From assembly GCF_015206895.1 (NCBI RefSeq), contig NZ_JADEXU010000007.1, forward strand, positions 34,815-98,814: DNA of 64,000 bases. The letters are read 5' to 3'. This DNA comes from Nostoc sp. LEGE 12450 (GTDB lineage: Bacteria > Cyanobacteriota > Cyanobacteriia > Cyanobacteriales > Nostocaceae). A program made the translations under genes and the position numbers. The first letter of the stretch is position 1, and every line of letters starts with the position of its first letter. Below the pieces are notes generated by a model that was given only the letters and a program-made list of their open reading frames with translations, ran no database searches and was not told the origin of the DNA. Below are positions 49,094 through 59,776 of this stretch, in pieces.

Positions 49094-49738
49094 GTATTTA
49101 AATTAATTTAACTCCTTATTTATTATTTACTATTGCCTGCGATCGCAGCTAAGTCACATCTATTTTGCAGACTGACTGGCAAATTTATCCTCTGACAACT
49201 ATATAGTTCCCAAAAACTCTGATAACAGCAACATTCTCACGCTAAATTGCTCTATGCAACTACGGCAGCGATCGCTTCAACATGGCCATCAACTACAAAT
49301 CTGCACTTTCACTAGAGTCGAAGCTCCTCTTTCATGAAGGCGATCGCTCTAAAATTAGTCATTATTACCCTTGCCTTTTTATAAAATTGTGCCGTCTCAG
49401 AACAATTTAGTTGATGCCATAAGTTATTTTTTTCAGTTAGTCAACAGTATTTATTATGAATAAACTCTGATATTGCTATTTTTATAAGAAAAAATATAAT
49501 TACGTGTAATTGCTGTTATCTTCTTTCAAATAAAGTTTAACAATACTGCTTAAGTTTTGAAATATTCAGATAGATTTACGCACCGCTCAAAGCAACGTAA
49601 ATATAATTTTCATACCGTGAAGCGTATGGGCTTAAACTGAATTATTTTGAAAAATATTTTCATAGGCTCTCTATGAGTCTGTTAATCTTCTTCTTCTTTT
49701 GTAATTTATGTTCGTTAATTCTAACCAATCTATTTTTT
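49094..49738. other. 645-base divergent spacer between signalling block and terpene synthase
   Basis: No gene is seen. Two HIP1-type GCGATCGC sites lie near 49269 and 49341. The left half must hold the promoter of the REC-kinase gene and the right AT-rich half that of the terpene synthase. I could not identify a clear operator. Confidence 0.45.
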
Positions 49739-50725
49739 ATGAATCAATTACTTTCCCATGATTTATACTGCCCATTTCCATCCCAGACTAATAAGTATGT
49801 TGATGTTCTAGAAGAGTACTCTCTTGAATGGGTTCTTCGCTTTAATCTCCTGACTAATGAATCAACTTATAAGCGTTTTTGCAAGTCCAAATTCTTTTTC
49901 TTAGCTGCATCTGCTTACCCTGATAGTAATTTTGAAGAATTGAAGATTGCACATGATTGGCTGAGTTGGGTGTTTATTTGGGATGACCAATGCGATCTAT
50001 CAGAGTTAAAAAAGAAACCTGAAGTATTAAAGAATTTTCACCAAAGATATTTAGAAATACTTAACGGTGCAGAACTTACAAGCCAGGATACACTATTCAG
50101 TCATGCATTAATTGATTTACGACAAAGAACTCTCCAAAGAGCTAGTGTAAAATGGTTTAAGTACTTTGTTAACTACTTGAAAGACTACTTCTGTGGTTGT
50201 GTTCAGGAAGCAAACAACCGCACCAAGGGAATTGTACCTGATGTAGATACTTATATTAAGATACGCAGGTCAAGTGTAGGGGTTTATGCTGTTCTCGCAT
50301 TAGCTGAATTTTGTAATCAGTTCATGATTCCCGATGTTTTAAGAAATCACTATTTTGTGAAAAAACTGGAACTAATTACAACTGACATTATTTCCTGGTC
50401 TAACGATATATTCTCTGCATCAAGAGAAATAGCAAGTGGTGATGTTCACAATTTAGTATTTGTCTTGCATTATCACAACCAAATTTCTCTAGAGGAAGCA
50501 ACAAAACAAGTGGCGGAAATACACGATAAAGAAGTATATTCCTTACTAAGCTTAGAATCATTTATCCCATGTTTTGGAAAGGAATTAGATGTTGATATCG
50601 CAAAATATATATCAGGTATGCATAGTTGGATTCGTGGCAACTTGGATTGGTATTCCCACTCTTTTCGCTACCATAATTCAGAAAGGTTGGAACTAACAGA
50701 ATTCAACAATAAAATTACCCTTTAG
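49739..50725 (+). CDS. Class I terpene synthase, probably a sesquiterpene synthase
   Basis: Ionises and cyclises a prenyl diphosphate, most likely farnesyl diphosphate. I choose the ATG at 49739 (328 residues); an in-frame ATG at 49673 adds a hydrophobic 22-residue run not expected in this family. The aspartate-rich metal motif is DDQCD (82-86), the NSE triad is NDIFSASRE (222-230), a diphosphate-sensing Arg lies in IKIRRSS (near 176), and the C-terminal RY pair is 310-311. All are intact. In Nostoc, related synthases NS1 (germacrene A) and NP1 (8a-epi-alpha-selinene) are followed by a P450 and a hybrid two-component protein, as here. The product of this one is not known. Confidence 0.92.
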   Translation: MNQLLSHDLYCPFPSQTNKYVDVLEEYSLEWVLRFNLLTNESTYKRFCKSKFFFLAASAYPDSNFEELKIAHDWLSWVFIWDDQCDLSELKKKPEVLKNFHQRYLEILNGAELTSQDTLFSHALIDLRQRTLQRASVKWFKYFVNYLKDYFCGCVQEANNRTKGIVPDVDTYIKIRRSSVGVYAVLALAEFCNQFMIPDVLRNHYFVKKLELITTDIISWSNDIFSASREIASGDVHNLVFVLHYHNQISLEEATKQVAEIHDKEVYSLLSLESFIPCFGKELDVDIAKYISGMHSWIRGNLDWYSHSFRYHNSERLELTEFNNKITL

Positions 50726-51003
50726 ATTTAAACACCGTAAATTTTGAAGCATAGAGTTTTTAAAGAGAATGTTTCATTGCCTATTAGCTGTAATTTTGAG
50801 CTTTATTCTAATTACAAAAAACTACTGCTTTCAAGATAGGTGCAATTTATTTATTAGCCACATTTACTTCACCAGCAAACGTGGAATATTAAATGAAAAT
50901 ATTCCAGTTATACGCAACTAAATTTAAATCTATGAATTTAAGTAAATTAGCTAGTAAGAATTAATGACCATTATCTCACTACAATCTCCAAAGAAAAAAT
51001 TAG
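50726..51003. other. 278-base spacer between terpene synthase and P450
   Basis: AT-rich, no gene or clear hairpin seen. The P450 could be read through from the synthase or have its own promoter. Confidence 0.35.
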
Positions 51004-52395
51004 ATGCAACTACCTAATCTTCTCAAAACCCACTCTTTATTACAAAAGCTTCAATGGGTTAATGATCCTGTAAGCTATATGGAAAATGCAGCCCAGCAAT
51101 ATCCTGATATTTTCACTGCTAGGATAATTGGTTTTGGGGATACGGTAGTTTTCGTGAACCATCCCCAAGCAATTCAGGAAATTTTAACTAACGATAGAAA
51201 GAAGTTTGTTGCTGTTGGTGAAAAGAACATAATTGCAGAACCATTACTAGGAAAACATTCAGTCTTCTTGCTGGAGAATGCTCGTCACAAACAGGTACGA
51301 CAATTACTAATGCCTGCCTTTCATGGAGAGCAAATGCAAAGCTACGGTCAGAGGATCTGTAGTCTCACCGAAAAAGCTTTAAGTCAGTTACCACTAGAGC
51401 AGCCCTTTTTGATGCGTAATTTAACACAAGAAATCTCCTTGCAAGTTATTTTACAAATTGTCTTGGGCTTGTATGAAGGAGAAAAACTTCAAAAATTTAA
51501 ACATTTATTACCGCAGCTATTGGATCTTTTTCAGTCACCTTTGAGTTCTAGTTTATTCTTTTTCTCATTCTTGCAAAAGGATTTAGGAGGTTGGGGTCTT
51601 TGGGGAAAATTTCTGCGCGATCGCGAGCAAGTTGATGAATTGATCTATGATGAAATTACCGGACGTAGGCAGCAACCCGATCCAGAACGCATTGATATCC
51701 TATCCATGCTGATGTCAGCGCAAGATGACGCTGGTCAATCGATGACGGATCAAGAGTTACACGATCAGTTGATGTCCCTAATACTCGCTGGATATGAAAC
51801 TACCGCAACGGCAATGGCTTGGGGATTCTACTGGATTAACCAAAAGCCCCTAGTCCGTGAAAAGCTGCTTCAAGAACTGGATAGCCTCGGCGATTCCCCA
51901 GATCCCATGAGCATTTACCGATTGCCATATCTGAGTGCTGTCTGCAATGAAATTTTGCGAATTAAACCCGTTGTCATGTTTTCTTTTCCCAGAGTAGTAC
52001 AAGAACCCGTCGAACTATTGGGACATTCTTTAGAGCCTGGAACTGTACTGCTTCCCAGTATTTATCTCACTCATCAGCGTGAAGATTTATATCCCCAACC
52101 AAAAGAGTTTCAACCAGAGCGTTTTCTAGAACGTCAATTTTCTCCCTATGAATTTCTGCCTTTTGGTGGCGGTGTCCGTCGTTGTATTGGCGAGGTTTTG
52201 GCTCTATTTCAAATGAAGCTAGTATTAGCAACCGTCTTGTCACACTATCACTTAGCGCTAGTTGATCGTCGGCCAGAGCAGCCTCAGCGCCGAGGTTTTA
52301 CCCTTGCGCCAGCCAGTGGAGTCAAGATGGTAATTACAGGGCGGCGTGTGCGGCAAGAGTCTTTAATAAACATGACAACTAAATCAATAAGCTAG
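51004..52395 (+). CDS. Cytochrome P450 (CYP110-like)
   Basis: A 463-residue heme-thiolate monooxygenase. The oxygen-binding I-helix motif is AGYETT (262-267), the ExxR pair is E316/R319, and the heme loop is FGGGVRRCIG (387-396) with Cys394 as axial ligand. No membrane anchor is visible, so it should be soluble and use ferredoxin. Similarity to the CYP110 group is from memory of cyanobacterial P450s. It probably oxidises the terpene made by the synthase just upstream, as shown in Nostoc sp. PCC 7120 for the neighbouring pair. Confidence 0.9.
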   Translation: MQLPNLLKTHSLLQKLQWVNDPVSYMENAAQQYPDIFTARIIGFGDTVVFVNHPQAIQEILTNDRKKFVAVGEKNIIAEPLLGKHSVFLLENARHKQVRQLLMPAFHGEQMQSYGQRICSLTEKALSQLPLEQPFLMRNLTQEISLQVILQIVLGLYEGEKLQKFKHLLPQLLDLFQSPLSSSLFFFSFLQKDLGGWGLWGKFLRDREQVDELIYDEITGRRQQPDPERIDILSMLMSAQDDAGQSMTDQELHDQLMSLILAGYETTATAMAWGFYWINQKPLVREKLLQELDSLGDSPDPMSIYRLPYLSAVCNEILRIKPVVMFSFPRVVQEPVELLGHSLEPGTVLLPSIYLTHQREDLYPQPKEFQPERFLERQFSPYEFLPFGGGVRRCIGEVLALFQMKLVLATVLSHYHLALVDRRPEQPQRRGFTLAPASGVKMVITGRRVRQESLINMTTKSIS

Positions 52396-52418
52396 TATTT
52401 TGTCAAGATAGTTTTTAG

Positions 52419-52454
52419 GATTTGTAGTAAGCACTTTAGTGCTTACTACAAATC
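52419..52454. terminator. Bidirectional terminator between P450 and kinase genes
   Basis: GATTTGTAGTAAGCAC (52419-52434) and GTGCTTACTACAAATC (52439-52454) are perfect 16-base complements with a TTTA loop. The hairpin sits between the convergent P450 and 1891-residue kinase genes, so it can end both. Confidence 0.8.
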
Positions 52455-52481
52455 TTTAATTATCAAACCTACTTACTTAGT

Positions 52482-55400
52482 CTAGATATCTGACTGTTGC
52501 ATAGGGATCTCAATCACGAACTCAGTCCCCTTTCCTAATGTAGAATCACAGGTTAAACTACCCTTGTGTTTGTCCACAATAATCTGATAGCTAATCGACA
52601 ACCCCAAACCCGTACCACTTCCTACTGGCTTGGTTGTAAAAAATGGGTCAAAAATTTTCTGCTGCACCGCTTTTGTCATACCAGAACCGTTATCGGCAAT
52701 CCGAATTATCGCCGTATTAGAATCTGTTAACTCAGTAAAGATGTGAATTTGTCTTACCATATCAGAATCCACTGATGGGTTTATGTTCTTTGTTATTTGT
52801 TCTTTACCACTTATCAATGATGGATAACCAATGATAAATGACTCTTCTAAAGCATCAATTGCATTAGTAAGAATATTCATAAATACCTGATTGAGTTGAC
52901 CAGGATAACAAATAACTTCTGGTAATTTTCCGTATTCTTTAATGACTTCAATTTCAGGAAAATTGCTATTTTCTTTAAGTCGGTGTTGCAAAATCATTAA
53001 GCTGTTGTCTATTCCCTCATGAACATCTACAGGCTTCATATCAGATTCATCTAGACGAGAAAAGTTGCGTAAGCCCAAAACAATATTTCGGATACGCGAA
53101 CTCCCCATTTTCATTGAATCTAAAATTTTTGGCAAGTCTTCTGCTAGGAAATCTATATCAATCTCCTCATGTTTTTCCTCAACTAAAGGTGAAGGATGGG
53201 GATACTCCTGCTGATAAACAACTAGCAAATCAAGCAAATCTTGGACATACTCACCAGCGTGATTAATGTTGCCATGAATAAAGTTAATAGGGTTATTTAT
53301 TTCATGAGCAATGCCAGCAACCATTTGTCCTAAAGAAGACATTTTTTCACTTTGAATCAATTGAATTTGGGTACGCTGTAATTCCTGTAGAGTCTCTTTT
53401 AAACAGTTATTTTTGTCGTTGAGTTCCTGCGTTCTTTCCTGGACTTTTTCTTCTAAGGTATGGTTGTATTCCTCCAAGCTTTCTTTTGCTTGGGCCAAAT
53501 TTTTGTAGAGAATAGCGTTCTCTAGGGATATTGCTGCTTGAGTGGTGAGGAGTTTGAGTACTTCTACGCGATCACGTGTAAATGCTCCTGTTGTCAGATG
53601 ATTTTCTAGGTAAATAATCCCAATCAATTTACCTTGATTTAGAAGAGGTATAGACAACAAACTCTTAGGTTCTTCGCTAATAATGTAATTATCACTTGCT
53701 AGAAAAGAAACAGCCCTTGCATCATCAATAACAAAGATTTCTCTAGAGCGTTTAACGTAGTTAATCAGAGTAATGGGAACATCGTAGCTTGATTCAAGCG
53801 AAGTTGATGGAAACTCAGTGTAGGTTTGCTCAAAGTTAGAACTTGAACAAACTGCCGTGACAGTTAATGCTAAGTTATCACCTTCGCTCAAAATTAAAGC
53901 GCATTTAGAAGCTCCTGCATTCTCCATAACAACTTCCATCAACGTAGAAAGTAATCGCTCAAGCTCGATTTCCCCAGAGAGTGCTTGAGATGCTTTAATG
54001 AATGCGGTTAAATCTAAAGAGTCAGAAATACTTGTCTTCGAGCCAATAACAGTTTGATGATTACTTAGAGTAGATAGAGATGATATAGATGTGTTATTGA
54101 AAGAAGTGTTTTCCTCGCTAGACTTGATACTTACTTTTTCTTGCTGGAATATAGGAGCAAGTAATTGAGGATAGCGTTTTGCCAAATCGTCAACTTTGGC
54201 TAATGCTCCCCAACGAACGTAGCTATAATAAGCATCTGTTAGATAGGTTTGGGCTATCTTATGTTTACCCCATTCTAAATAAAATTTGGCGGTAAGTTCT
54301 TGAGCGATGGCTTCTTCATTAATATACTCATGTTCTTTGGCAAGTAAGATGGCGCGATCGTAGAATTCCATTGCTTCAAGATATTGACCACTAACTCGAT
54401 ACTGTTCAGCCTCTACAAGATAATATTTGTGTAAATAATTCATCGGAGCGTGATGTGCCCAACGCTCCATTTTTTGTTGATTCGCTTGAACTTTATTCAG
54501 AATACACTTTTGCTCAGAAGCCGATGCATCAGGGTATACAGCCAATTGTGCTAGTGAATCATACAAGTAGAAAATAGAAGTCACTTGCTGTCCTGTTCCA
54601 CCTTGTAAATATTTTTCTGCCAAAGTAGCATTTTCCAAGGCTGAAGGATATTCCTGAAACAGGTAACAGAGATGTAGTTTGCTTACATACAAATAGAAAA
54701 CTCCCATTATATCATTGGCTTCAAGGTAAAGAGGCAACATTTTTTCCTCGTCATAAGCTTCACCAATTAAATGACAGGGATTTACTACATTCCCTAGCAA
54801 ATTCAACACACACTGTCGGTGGATAGTAATCCAATTAAATACTATTTTTTGGTTGATTTGTTTGATGATATTGCTGTAAGTTAGCATCTCACATTCTAGC
54901 CCTGTGAGTTCTTTGCCAATGAAATATGAAGAGTAGGAATAAGCATTGAGATAATAGGCTGCATAATCTAAATCTCCTATTTCTAGTCCAACATAGTAAC
55001 TTTCCAGTAAAGGTTTCAAGATTTCCCTAGTATGTTCCTTCCAATGCCGAATAGCTGTATTAAATCCCAGCATAATCTTAGCTTTAACATCTTTAGCATT
55101 CAGCTTATCCACCAGACTAGCAGCCAGTTTGCCAAATTGATATCCAGACTCAATATCTCCTACTAATCCGCTGAGTATTAACCCGTAATTACTATAGCCA
55201 AAGGCAGATAAGGGAGCATTGCCATATTCGAGCGATAATTCGATTTGTTTCAGAACAATCATCGGAAAAAGTTTAGGAGCAACTGCATAGGTAAGAGAGG
55301 TTGAAGTTGATAGTATACGCATTATTGCCAGAGGTTGAGCTTCTATCATCTCCGGCAGATTAATTAAGTCCTCAATGGGCCTACCGTTAAGATTTGATGT

Positions 55401-58157
55401 TAATTCTGCCATTGCTAACTGAACATCAGACTGGCTTGGATTCTCAGGAAACTCCACTCCCAAAAGTTTCAAAAAGGTTAGGGCAGTATTTACGGCCTCC
55501 AGTGCTTGGTTTTGCGCCCCATAAGCCTGAATTTTGACTTCATAAACTTTTACTTTTTCTAGTAGTGGTTTACGTACCAACACTACCTCTGCTAATTGTT
55601 CCATCTGTTCAAAGTTGCCAGCTAAATATGCTGCTTCTGTCGCAGTCTCATATAAAGCCAGGGTAAGATAATGTTTCGTCTCCCAACTATCACCTGCCAG
55701 CAGTTGGATACCAGTAGTTAAATACTTAAGGGCAGTAGGATAGGCTGTTGATGCTAAAGCTTTACGTCCAGCAATTAGATTCATCTGCGCTAGTTCATCT
55801 CGTTTAGCTTGAGGGGAGATGAATTCCACTGCAACATTAAACTGATTGACAAGTTCAAAAATCTTTTCTTCCTGTTCTGCAACAGGAATATTGTTCAATA
55901 ACAGTAGCCCAATTTTTAAATGAATTGGCTTTTTTTGTTCTTCAGGAATCAAAGAATAAGCTGCTTGCTGCACCCGATCGTGTACGAATTTATATTTAGG
56001 TAGCTGTAAATTAGAACTGGAAAATTCTATAGATTCTATTCCATGAACAATGAATTCTTGATTAGTATTTTCTTTTGCAAAGATGTTGTAATTTTCAGTC
56101 TGTGGTAAAATTAGTCCCTCAAGTAAGGCTTGCCACAAATCTGATGCTGTATCTACTACAGTTTTTTCGTTGACGATCGCTAGACTCTTTAAGTCAAATT
56201 GATTACCTATACAGGCCGCTAGTTTCAGAACCTTTTGGGTATATATTGGCAATTTCTCTATTTGTAGGGCAATAAATTCTACTACATCATCTGTGAGAGC
56301 TAACTCTTTAACTTTGGAAATATCATACTGCCAATGACCAACATCAAAGTTTAATACAATTAGCCCATCATCGTGTAAAGACTTGAGGAATTGGACGGAA
56401 AAGAATGGGTTGCCTTTGGTTTTGGCAAACACCATCTGGGTGAGAGGAACTGCGACTACTTCAGCACAATGCAGAGTATCAGCAATGAGATGATTTAAAT
56501 CACCCTGATTTAAAGGTGCTAAGGTGATTGTATTAATACTTGCTCCGGCTTTTTCAATTTCCTGTAGTGTCAAATAAAGCGGATCTACTTTGAAAACTTC
56601 ATTGTCTCTATAAGAACCAATTAACAATAAACCTCCCTGATTTTCATGCGTCTGTTCTGCCTTTTCTGACAAAGAAGAAAAGATGCTTTCACACATTAAT
56701 AACTGAATTATTTTTAAAGATGCTGTATCTGCCCATTGCAAGTCATCAAGAAAGATAACTAGGGGATGTTCTTTAGTTGTGAAAATTTGAATGAATTTTT
56801 GAAACAATAAATTGAAACGATTTTGAGCAGCACTGCCAGAGAGGTCTGTAACCGGAGCTTGCTTACCAACAATTTGTTCGAGTTCAGGGATTACATCGAT
56901 AATTACCTGAGTCTGTGTACCCAATTCCCGCAGAATTTTGGCTTTCCATTGTTGAATTTGGGCATCAGTTTCTGAGAGTATTTGCCCGATTAAATCTCTA
57001 AAAGCTTGCACCAATCCTGATAAGGGAATGTCACGTTGAAACTGGTCAAATTTTCCTTTGATGAAGTAACTACGCTGTCGCACAATAGGTTTGTGGACTT
57101 CATTGACCACAGCAGTTTTGCCAATGCCAGAGAAACCCGCGACTAATATCATTTCTGTTGCCCCTTCAGTTACACGCTTAAAAGCAGCGAGTAGGGTTTC
57201 AACTTCACCTTGGCGACCATAAAGTTTTTCAGGGATTACGAAACGGTCTGAGATGTCCCTCATTCCTACTTCAAAGGGTGCAATATTTCCTGTTTCTTGC
57301 CACTGCTTTTGGCACACCTCCAAGTCATGCTTTAATCCTAAAGCACTCTGATAGCGGTCTTCGGCATTTTTCGCCATCAGCTTATTGATAATTTCAGACA
57401 AAATTGCTGGAATCTTAGAATTAATGCGGCTCGCTTTTAACGGTTGTTTGGCAATATGAGAGTAAACTAACTCCATCGGATCTTTCGTAGTGAAGGGTAA
57501 CTGTCCGGTGAGGAGTTGAAAGAAGGTAATACCAAGGGAATAAAAATCAGTGCGATAGTCGATACCCCGGTTCATCCTTCCAGTTTGTTCTGGAGAAATG
57601 TAAGCCAGAGTACCTTCTAAGATGTTGGGATTCGTGAGAAATTGAATTTCTCTTGGTAGGAGGGTGGCAATACTAAAGTCGATGATTTTTACTTCATCTG
57701 TGATAGGGTTTATTAGGATGTTGGCAGGCTTAATGTCTTTGTGAATGATGCGATCGCGATGTAGTCCCTCAAGGGTAGAAGCAATTTTAATAGCAATATT
57801 GAAAAACTCATTGAGAGAAAGATAGTTTTCTTTATTTTCCTTGTTCTCTATTCGCCAGTCTTGTAGGGAAATACCACCAAAATCTTCCATCACTAAGATG
57901 TAGCTGTTACGGTAGCTTTCTAAGCTATAAGTTTTGAGTATGCCAGGAATATCGAGGTTTTTGGTGATGATATATTGATTGCGGAACTGAGCGATTTCCG
58001 CGAACGTAGGATATTCATTCCGCATTAATTTGAGAACGACTGGTTTTTGGTCTTGTTCTCTAATGCCCCGATAAACTAAAGTTTTACTACCTGAGTATAT
58101 TTGCTCAGTGATGTGATAGCCTGGAAACGAATATAATGTATCTAATACTACTAACAT
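52482..58157 (-). CDS. Giant Ser/Thr protein kinase-AAA ATPase-GAF-histidine kinase (HstK type)
   Basis: An 1891-residue protein. Order: Ser/Thr kinase domain (about 15-280; Lys K43, [10 protein letters not shown] at 139-148, DFS for DFG at 160-162, [11 protein letters not shown]), AAA_16 ATPase (Walker A GFSGIGKT at 341-348, Walker B near FLDDLQWAD), a long helical TPR-like region (about 700-1330), GAF (about 1385-1545), coiled coil, HisKA (H near 1612 in [10 protein letters not shown]) and HATPase_c (DNGSGMT, GTGLGLS). The glycine loop of the Ser/Thr kinase is weak ([10 protein letters not shown]). Dual-kinase HstK proteins are known from Anabaena. The Nostoc sesquiterpene mini-clusters include a hybrid two-component protein here, so this gene fits that role. 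Confidence 0.93.
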   Translation of the reverse strand: MLVVLDTLYSFPGYHITEQIYSGSKTLVYRGIREQDQKPVVLKLMRNEYPTFAEIAQFRNQYIITKNLDIPGILKTYSLESYRNSYILVMEDFGGISLQDWRIENKENKENYLSLNEFFNIAIKIASTLEGLHRDRIIHKDIKPANILINPITDEVKIIDFSIATLLPREIQFLTNPNILEGTLAYISPEQTGRMNRGIDYRTDFYSLGITFFQLLTGQLPFTTKDPMELVYSHIAKQPLKASRINSKIPAILSEIINKLMAKNAEDRYQSALGLKHDLEVCQKQWQETGNIAPFEVGMRDISDRFVIPEKLYGRQGEVETLLAAFKRVTEGATEMILVAGFSGIGKTAVVNEVHKPIVRQRSYFIKGKFDQFQRDIPLSGLVQAFRDLIGQILSETDAQIQQWKAKILRELGTQTQVIIDVIPELEQIVGKQAPVTDLSGSAAQNRFNLLFQKFIQIFTTKEHPLVIFLDDLQWADTASLKIIQLLMCESIFSSLSEKAEQTHENQGGLLLIGSYRDNEVFKVDPLYLTLQEIEKAGASINTITLAPLNQGDLNHLIADTLHCAEVVAVPLTQMVFAKTKGNPFFSVQFLKSLHDDGLIVLNFDVGHWQYDISKVKELALTDDVVEFIALQIEKLPIYTQKVLKLAACIGNQFDLKSLAIVNEKTVVDTASDLWQALLEGLILPQTENYNIFAKENTNQEFIVHGIESIEFSSSNLQLPKYKFVHDRVQQAAYSLIPEEQKKPIHLKIGLLLLNNIPVAEQEEKIFELVNQFNVAVEFISPQAKRDELAQMNLIAGRKALASTAYPTALKYLTTGIQLLAGDSWETKHYLTLALYETATEAAYLAGNFEQMEQLAEVVLVRKPLLEKVKVYEVKIQAYGAQNQALEAVNTALTFLKLLGVEFPENPSQSDVQLAMAELTSNLNGRPIEDLINLPEMIEAQPLAIMRILSTSTSLTYAVAPKLFPMIVLKQIELSLEYGNAPLSAFGYSNYGLILSGLVGDIESGYQFGKLAASLVDKLNAKDVKAKIMLGFNTAIRHWKEHTREILKPLLESYYVGLEIGDLDYAAYYLNAYSYSSYFIGKELTGLECEMLTYSNIIKQINQKIVFNWITIHRQCVLNLLGNVVNPCHLIGEAYDEEKMLPLYLEANDIMGVFYLYVSKLHLCYLFQEYPSALENATLAEKYLQGGTGQQVTSIFYLYDSLAQLAVYPDASASEQKCILNKVQANQQKMERWAHHAPMNYLHKYYLVEAEQYRVSGQYLEAMEFYDRAILLAKEHEYINEEAIAQELTAKFYLEWGKHKIAQTYLTDAYYSYVRWGALAKVDDLAKRYPQLLAPIFQQEKVSIKSSEENTSFNNTSISSLSTLSNHQTVIGSKTSISDSLDLTAFIKASQALSGEIELERLLSTLMEVVMENAGASKCALILSEGDNLALTVTAVCSSSNFEQTYTEFPSTSLESSYDVPITLINYVKRSREIFVIDDARAVSFLASDNYIISEEPKSLLSIPLLNQGKLIGIIYLENHLTTGAFTRDRVEVLKLLTTQAAISLENAILYKNLAQAKESLEEYNHTLEEKVQERTQELNDKNNCLKETLQELQRTQIQLIQSEKMSSLGQMVAGIAHEINNPINFIHGNINHAGEYVQDLLDLLVVYQQEYPHPSPLVEEKHEEIDIDFLAEDLPKILDSMKMGSSRIRNIVLGLRNFSRLDESDMKPVDVHEGIDNSLMILQHRLKENSNFPEIEVIKEYGKLPEVICYPGQLNQVFMNILTNAIDALEESFIIGYPSLISGKEQITKNINPSVDSDMVRQIHIFTELTDSNTAIIRIADNGSGMTKAVQQKIFDPFFTTKPVGSGTGLGLSISYQIIVDKHKGSLTCDSTLGKGTEFVIEIPMQQSDI

Positions 58158-58763
58158 TGCAGCCTATGCTCATAATTCTTGTTTCTATGTCTTAGTATTC
58201 CCGTGCGAAGGCTATCATTATCATGAAATAATAATTTCATTTGTTGAATTTCTATTAATAAAAATAATTTTTTAATAAATATATTTTCTTGAACAATGTA
58301 ATTTTGAATAAACTAATTTGGGTATAAAGGCATAAGTTTGTCAAAATATTTTTACTAGATTTATCTGGTAAATATTCCCTATTACTGTTTTCTATCTGTA
58401 GGTTTACTATCAAGCTCTGATGCAGATTGTATATGTGGGAGACTAAGCAATAAAAATCCTGCCGTTTTTCTTAGGTTAAGAGCAAACTGCGGCAGGTTTA
58501 GTGGGTCTAGGGCTGTTTCAAGAGACTAACAACTGATACTATTTATTTTTGAAAATGCACCTATAAAACTTACACAAAATTACATTTAGAGGCAATTCAT
58601 GAATTACCCCTATATGTAGTTTTTTACTGTTTTTGAATTTTGTTGCCAACGATGGTTTGTCAAGATAAGTATTTTGAATTAACTATTTTTACCCGCTTTT
58701 AATCGGACACCCATTATGATAAACGGGGTATTTCGGCTGCGATAATAATAATGAACACAAATG
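58158..58763. other. 606-base AT-rich spacer with repeat relics
   Basis: No gene. CCTGCCG and CGGCAGG at about 58459-58498 are inverted. The 28 bases 58552-58579 match the MITE-like element at 42861-42888 with one change, and the following GGCAATTCATGAATTACC resembles the inside of the element at 36471. The spacer separates the large kinase from the response regulator upstream. Confidence 0.5.
58552..58579. repeat. MITE end fragment
   Basis: AAAATGCACCTATAAAACTT followed by ACACAAAA matches 42861-42888 at 27 of 28 bases. No second terminus is seen, so it is probably truncated. Confidence 0.55.
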
Positions 58764-59450
58764 CTACTTGATTTTTTGTTTAATAAAGGTAACAACTTGA
58801 GTTAGCTGTTTCTTCAAGCCATCGATTTCAGCTTGCATTTTGACAATTTTCTCGTTCAACGCATTAATTTCTGCTTCAGAGACTCCTCCGGCAGTAGGGG
58901 TTGCGTTGCTTGCCGCCGTAGGCATAGCACTATTGGCAACAGTAGGAGTTGCTACCGTAGCAGTATTTGCGACGCTAGGGGCTGCTACCGTAGCAGTTGC
59001 AACACTAGAAGTTGCAACTGTGCTATTTTTAACAGCAACCCCTGCTCCGACTGCTACTAATTCTGGGCGCGGCAGTTTCGCCTTAGTCATAGCTAACTTA
59101 ATTGCGTTAATTAGTTGCTTCTGATCGAAAGGCTTACCCAGAAATTCAAAGTATTCAAAGGGTTCCGTGATCTTCTCAGTTACTTCTTCCTTGCGACCAG
59201 ACATGATCACCAAAGGAATTTTCCTTAATTCCGGATCGGCTTGGACTTTCTGGAAAACTTCCCAGCCACTCATTTTAGGCAGCAGGAAATCCAGCATAAT
59301 CAGGCTGAGTTTTTCCTGAAGAATAAAATTTAGTCCTTCTAAACCGTCTTTTGCTTCCAGTACCTCAAAATTGCCCGGAGGCAACATTTCTCGTACTTTT
59401 ACCCTGACAACTGTAGTGTCATCGATAACTAAAATCTTGTTGCTTGCCAC
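58764..59450 (-). CDS. Response regulator with Val-Ala-Thr linker and coiled coil
   Basis: A 228-residue protein: receiver domain (1-120; DD 10-11, phospho-acceptor D54 in MLDFLLPKMSG, S84, K106), then a low-complexity linker of Val-Ala-Thr-Pro repeats (about 138-188), then a short coiled coil (about 190-225). There is no DNA-binding or enzyme domain, so it acts by protein contact. The linker DNA contains near-repeats of GCTACCGTAGCAGT. It lies upstream of the large kinase on the same strand but 600 bases away, so partnership is uncertain. Confidence 0.88.
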   Translation of the reverse strand: MASNKILVIDDTTVVRVKVREMLPPGNFEVLEAKDGLEGLNFILQEKLSLIMLDFLLPKMSGWEVFQKVQADPELRKIPLVIMSGRKEEVTEKITEPFEYFEFLGKPFDQKQLINAIKLAMTKAKLPRPELVAVGAGVAVKNSTVATSSVATATVAAPSVANTATVATPTVANSAMPTAASNATPTAGGVSEAEINALNEKIVKMQAEIDGLKKQLTQVVTFIKQKIK

Positions 59451-59776
59451 GACTGTTTGCTCTAACAGAAACTTTAAGTGTAAATAGCGGCTTTGCCGAT
59501 TGTCCTTGAGAATCCTCCCACTATATACAAAATTTCTAGCAATTGGGGGATAGTATATTTCGGTATAAATGACATTGCTAGAGGTGTTTTGTAAAACTTT
59601 TGCTGGCGCTCTTTTCGATTTATGTCATGGTGATATTTAAGGCTTTAGCTTTGTTCTAAGGCATAAAGCATATAAGGACACGGAGACACGGAGATATTAA
59701 GACCGTTTTCTGCGTCTATTCTTGTCTATCATTTGTCCATTGAAAGACCACTACTTTATATCCGTATCTCGCTTGC
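59451..59776. other. 326-base divergent spacer before lipA
   Basis: No gene or clear regulatory site is recognised. GACACGGAGACACGGAG at about 59678 is a short spacer repeat. It carries promoters for the response regulator (left) and lipA (right). Confidence 0.35.
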
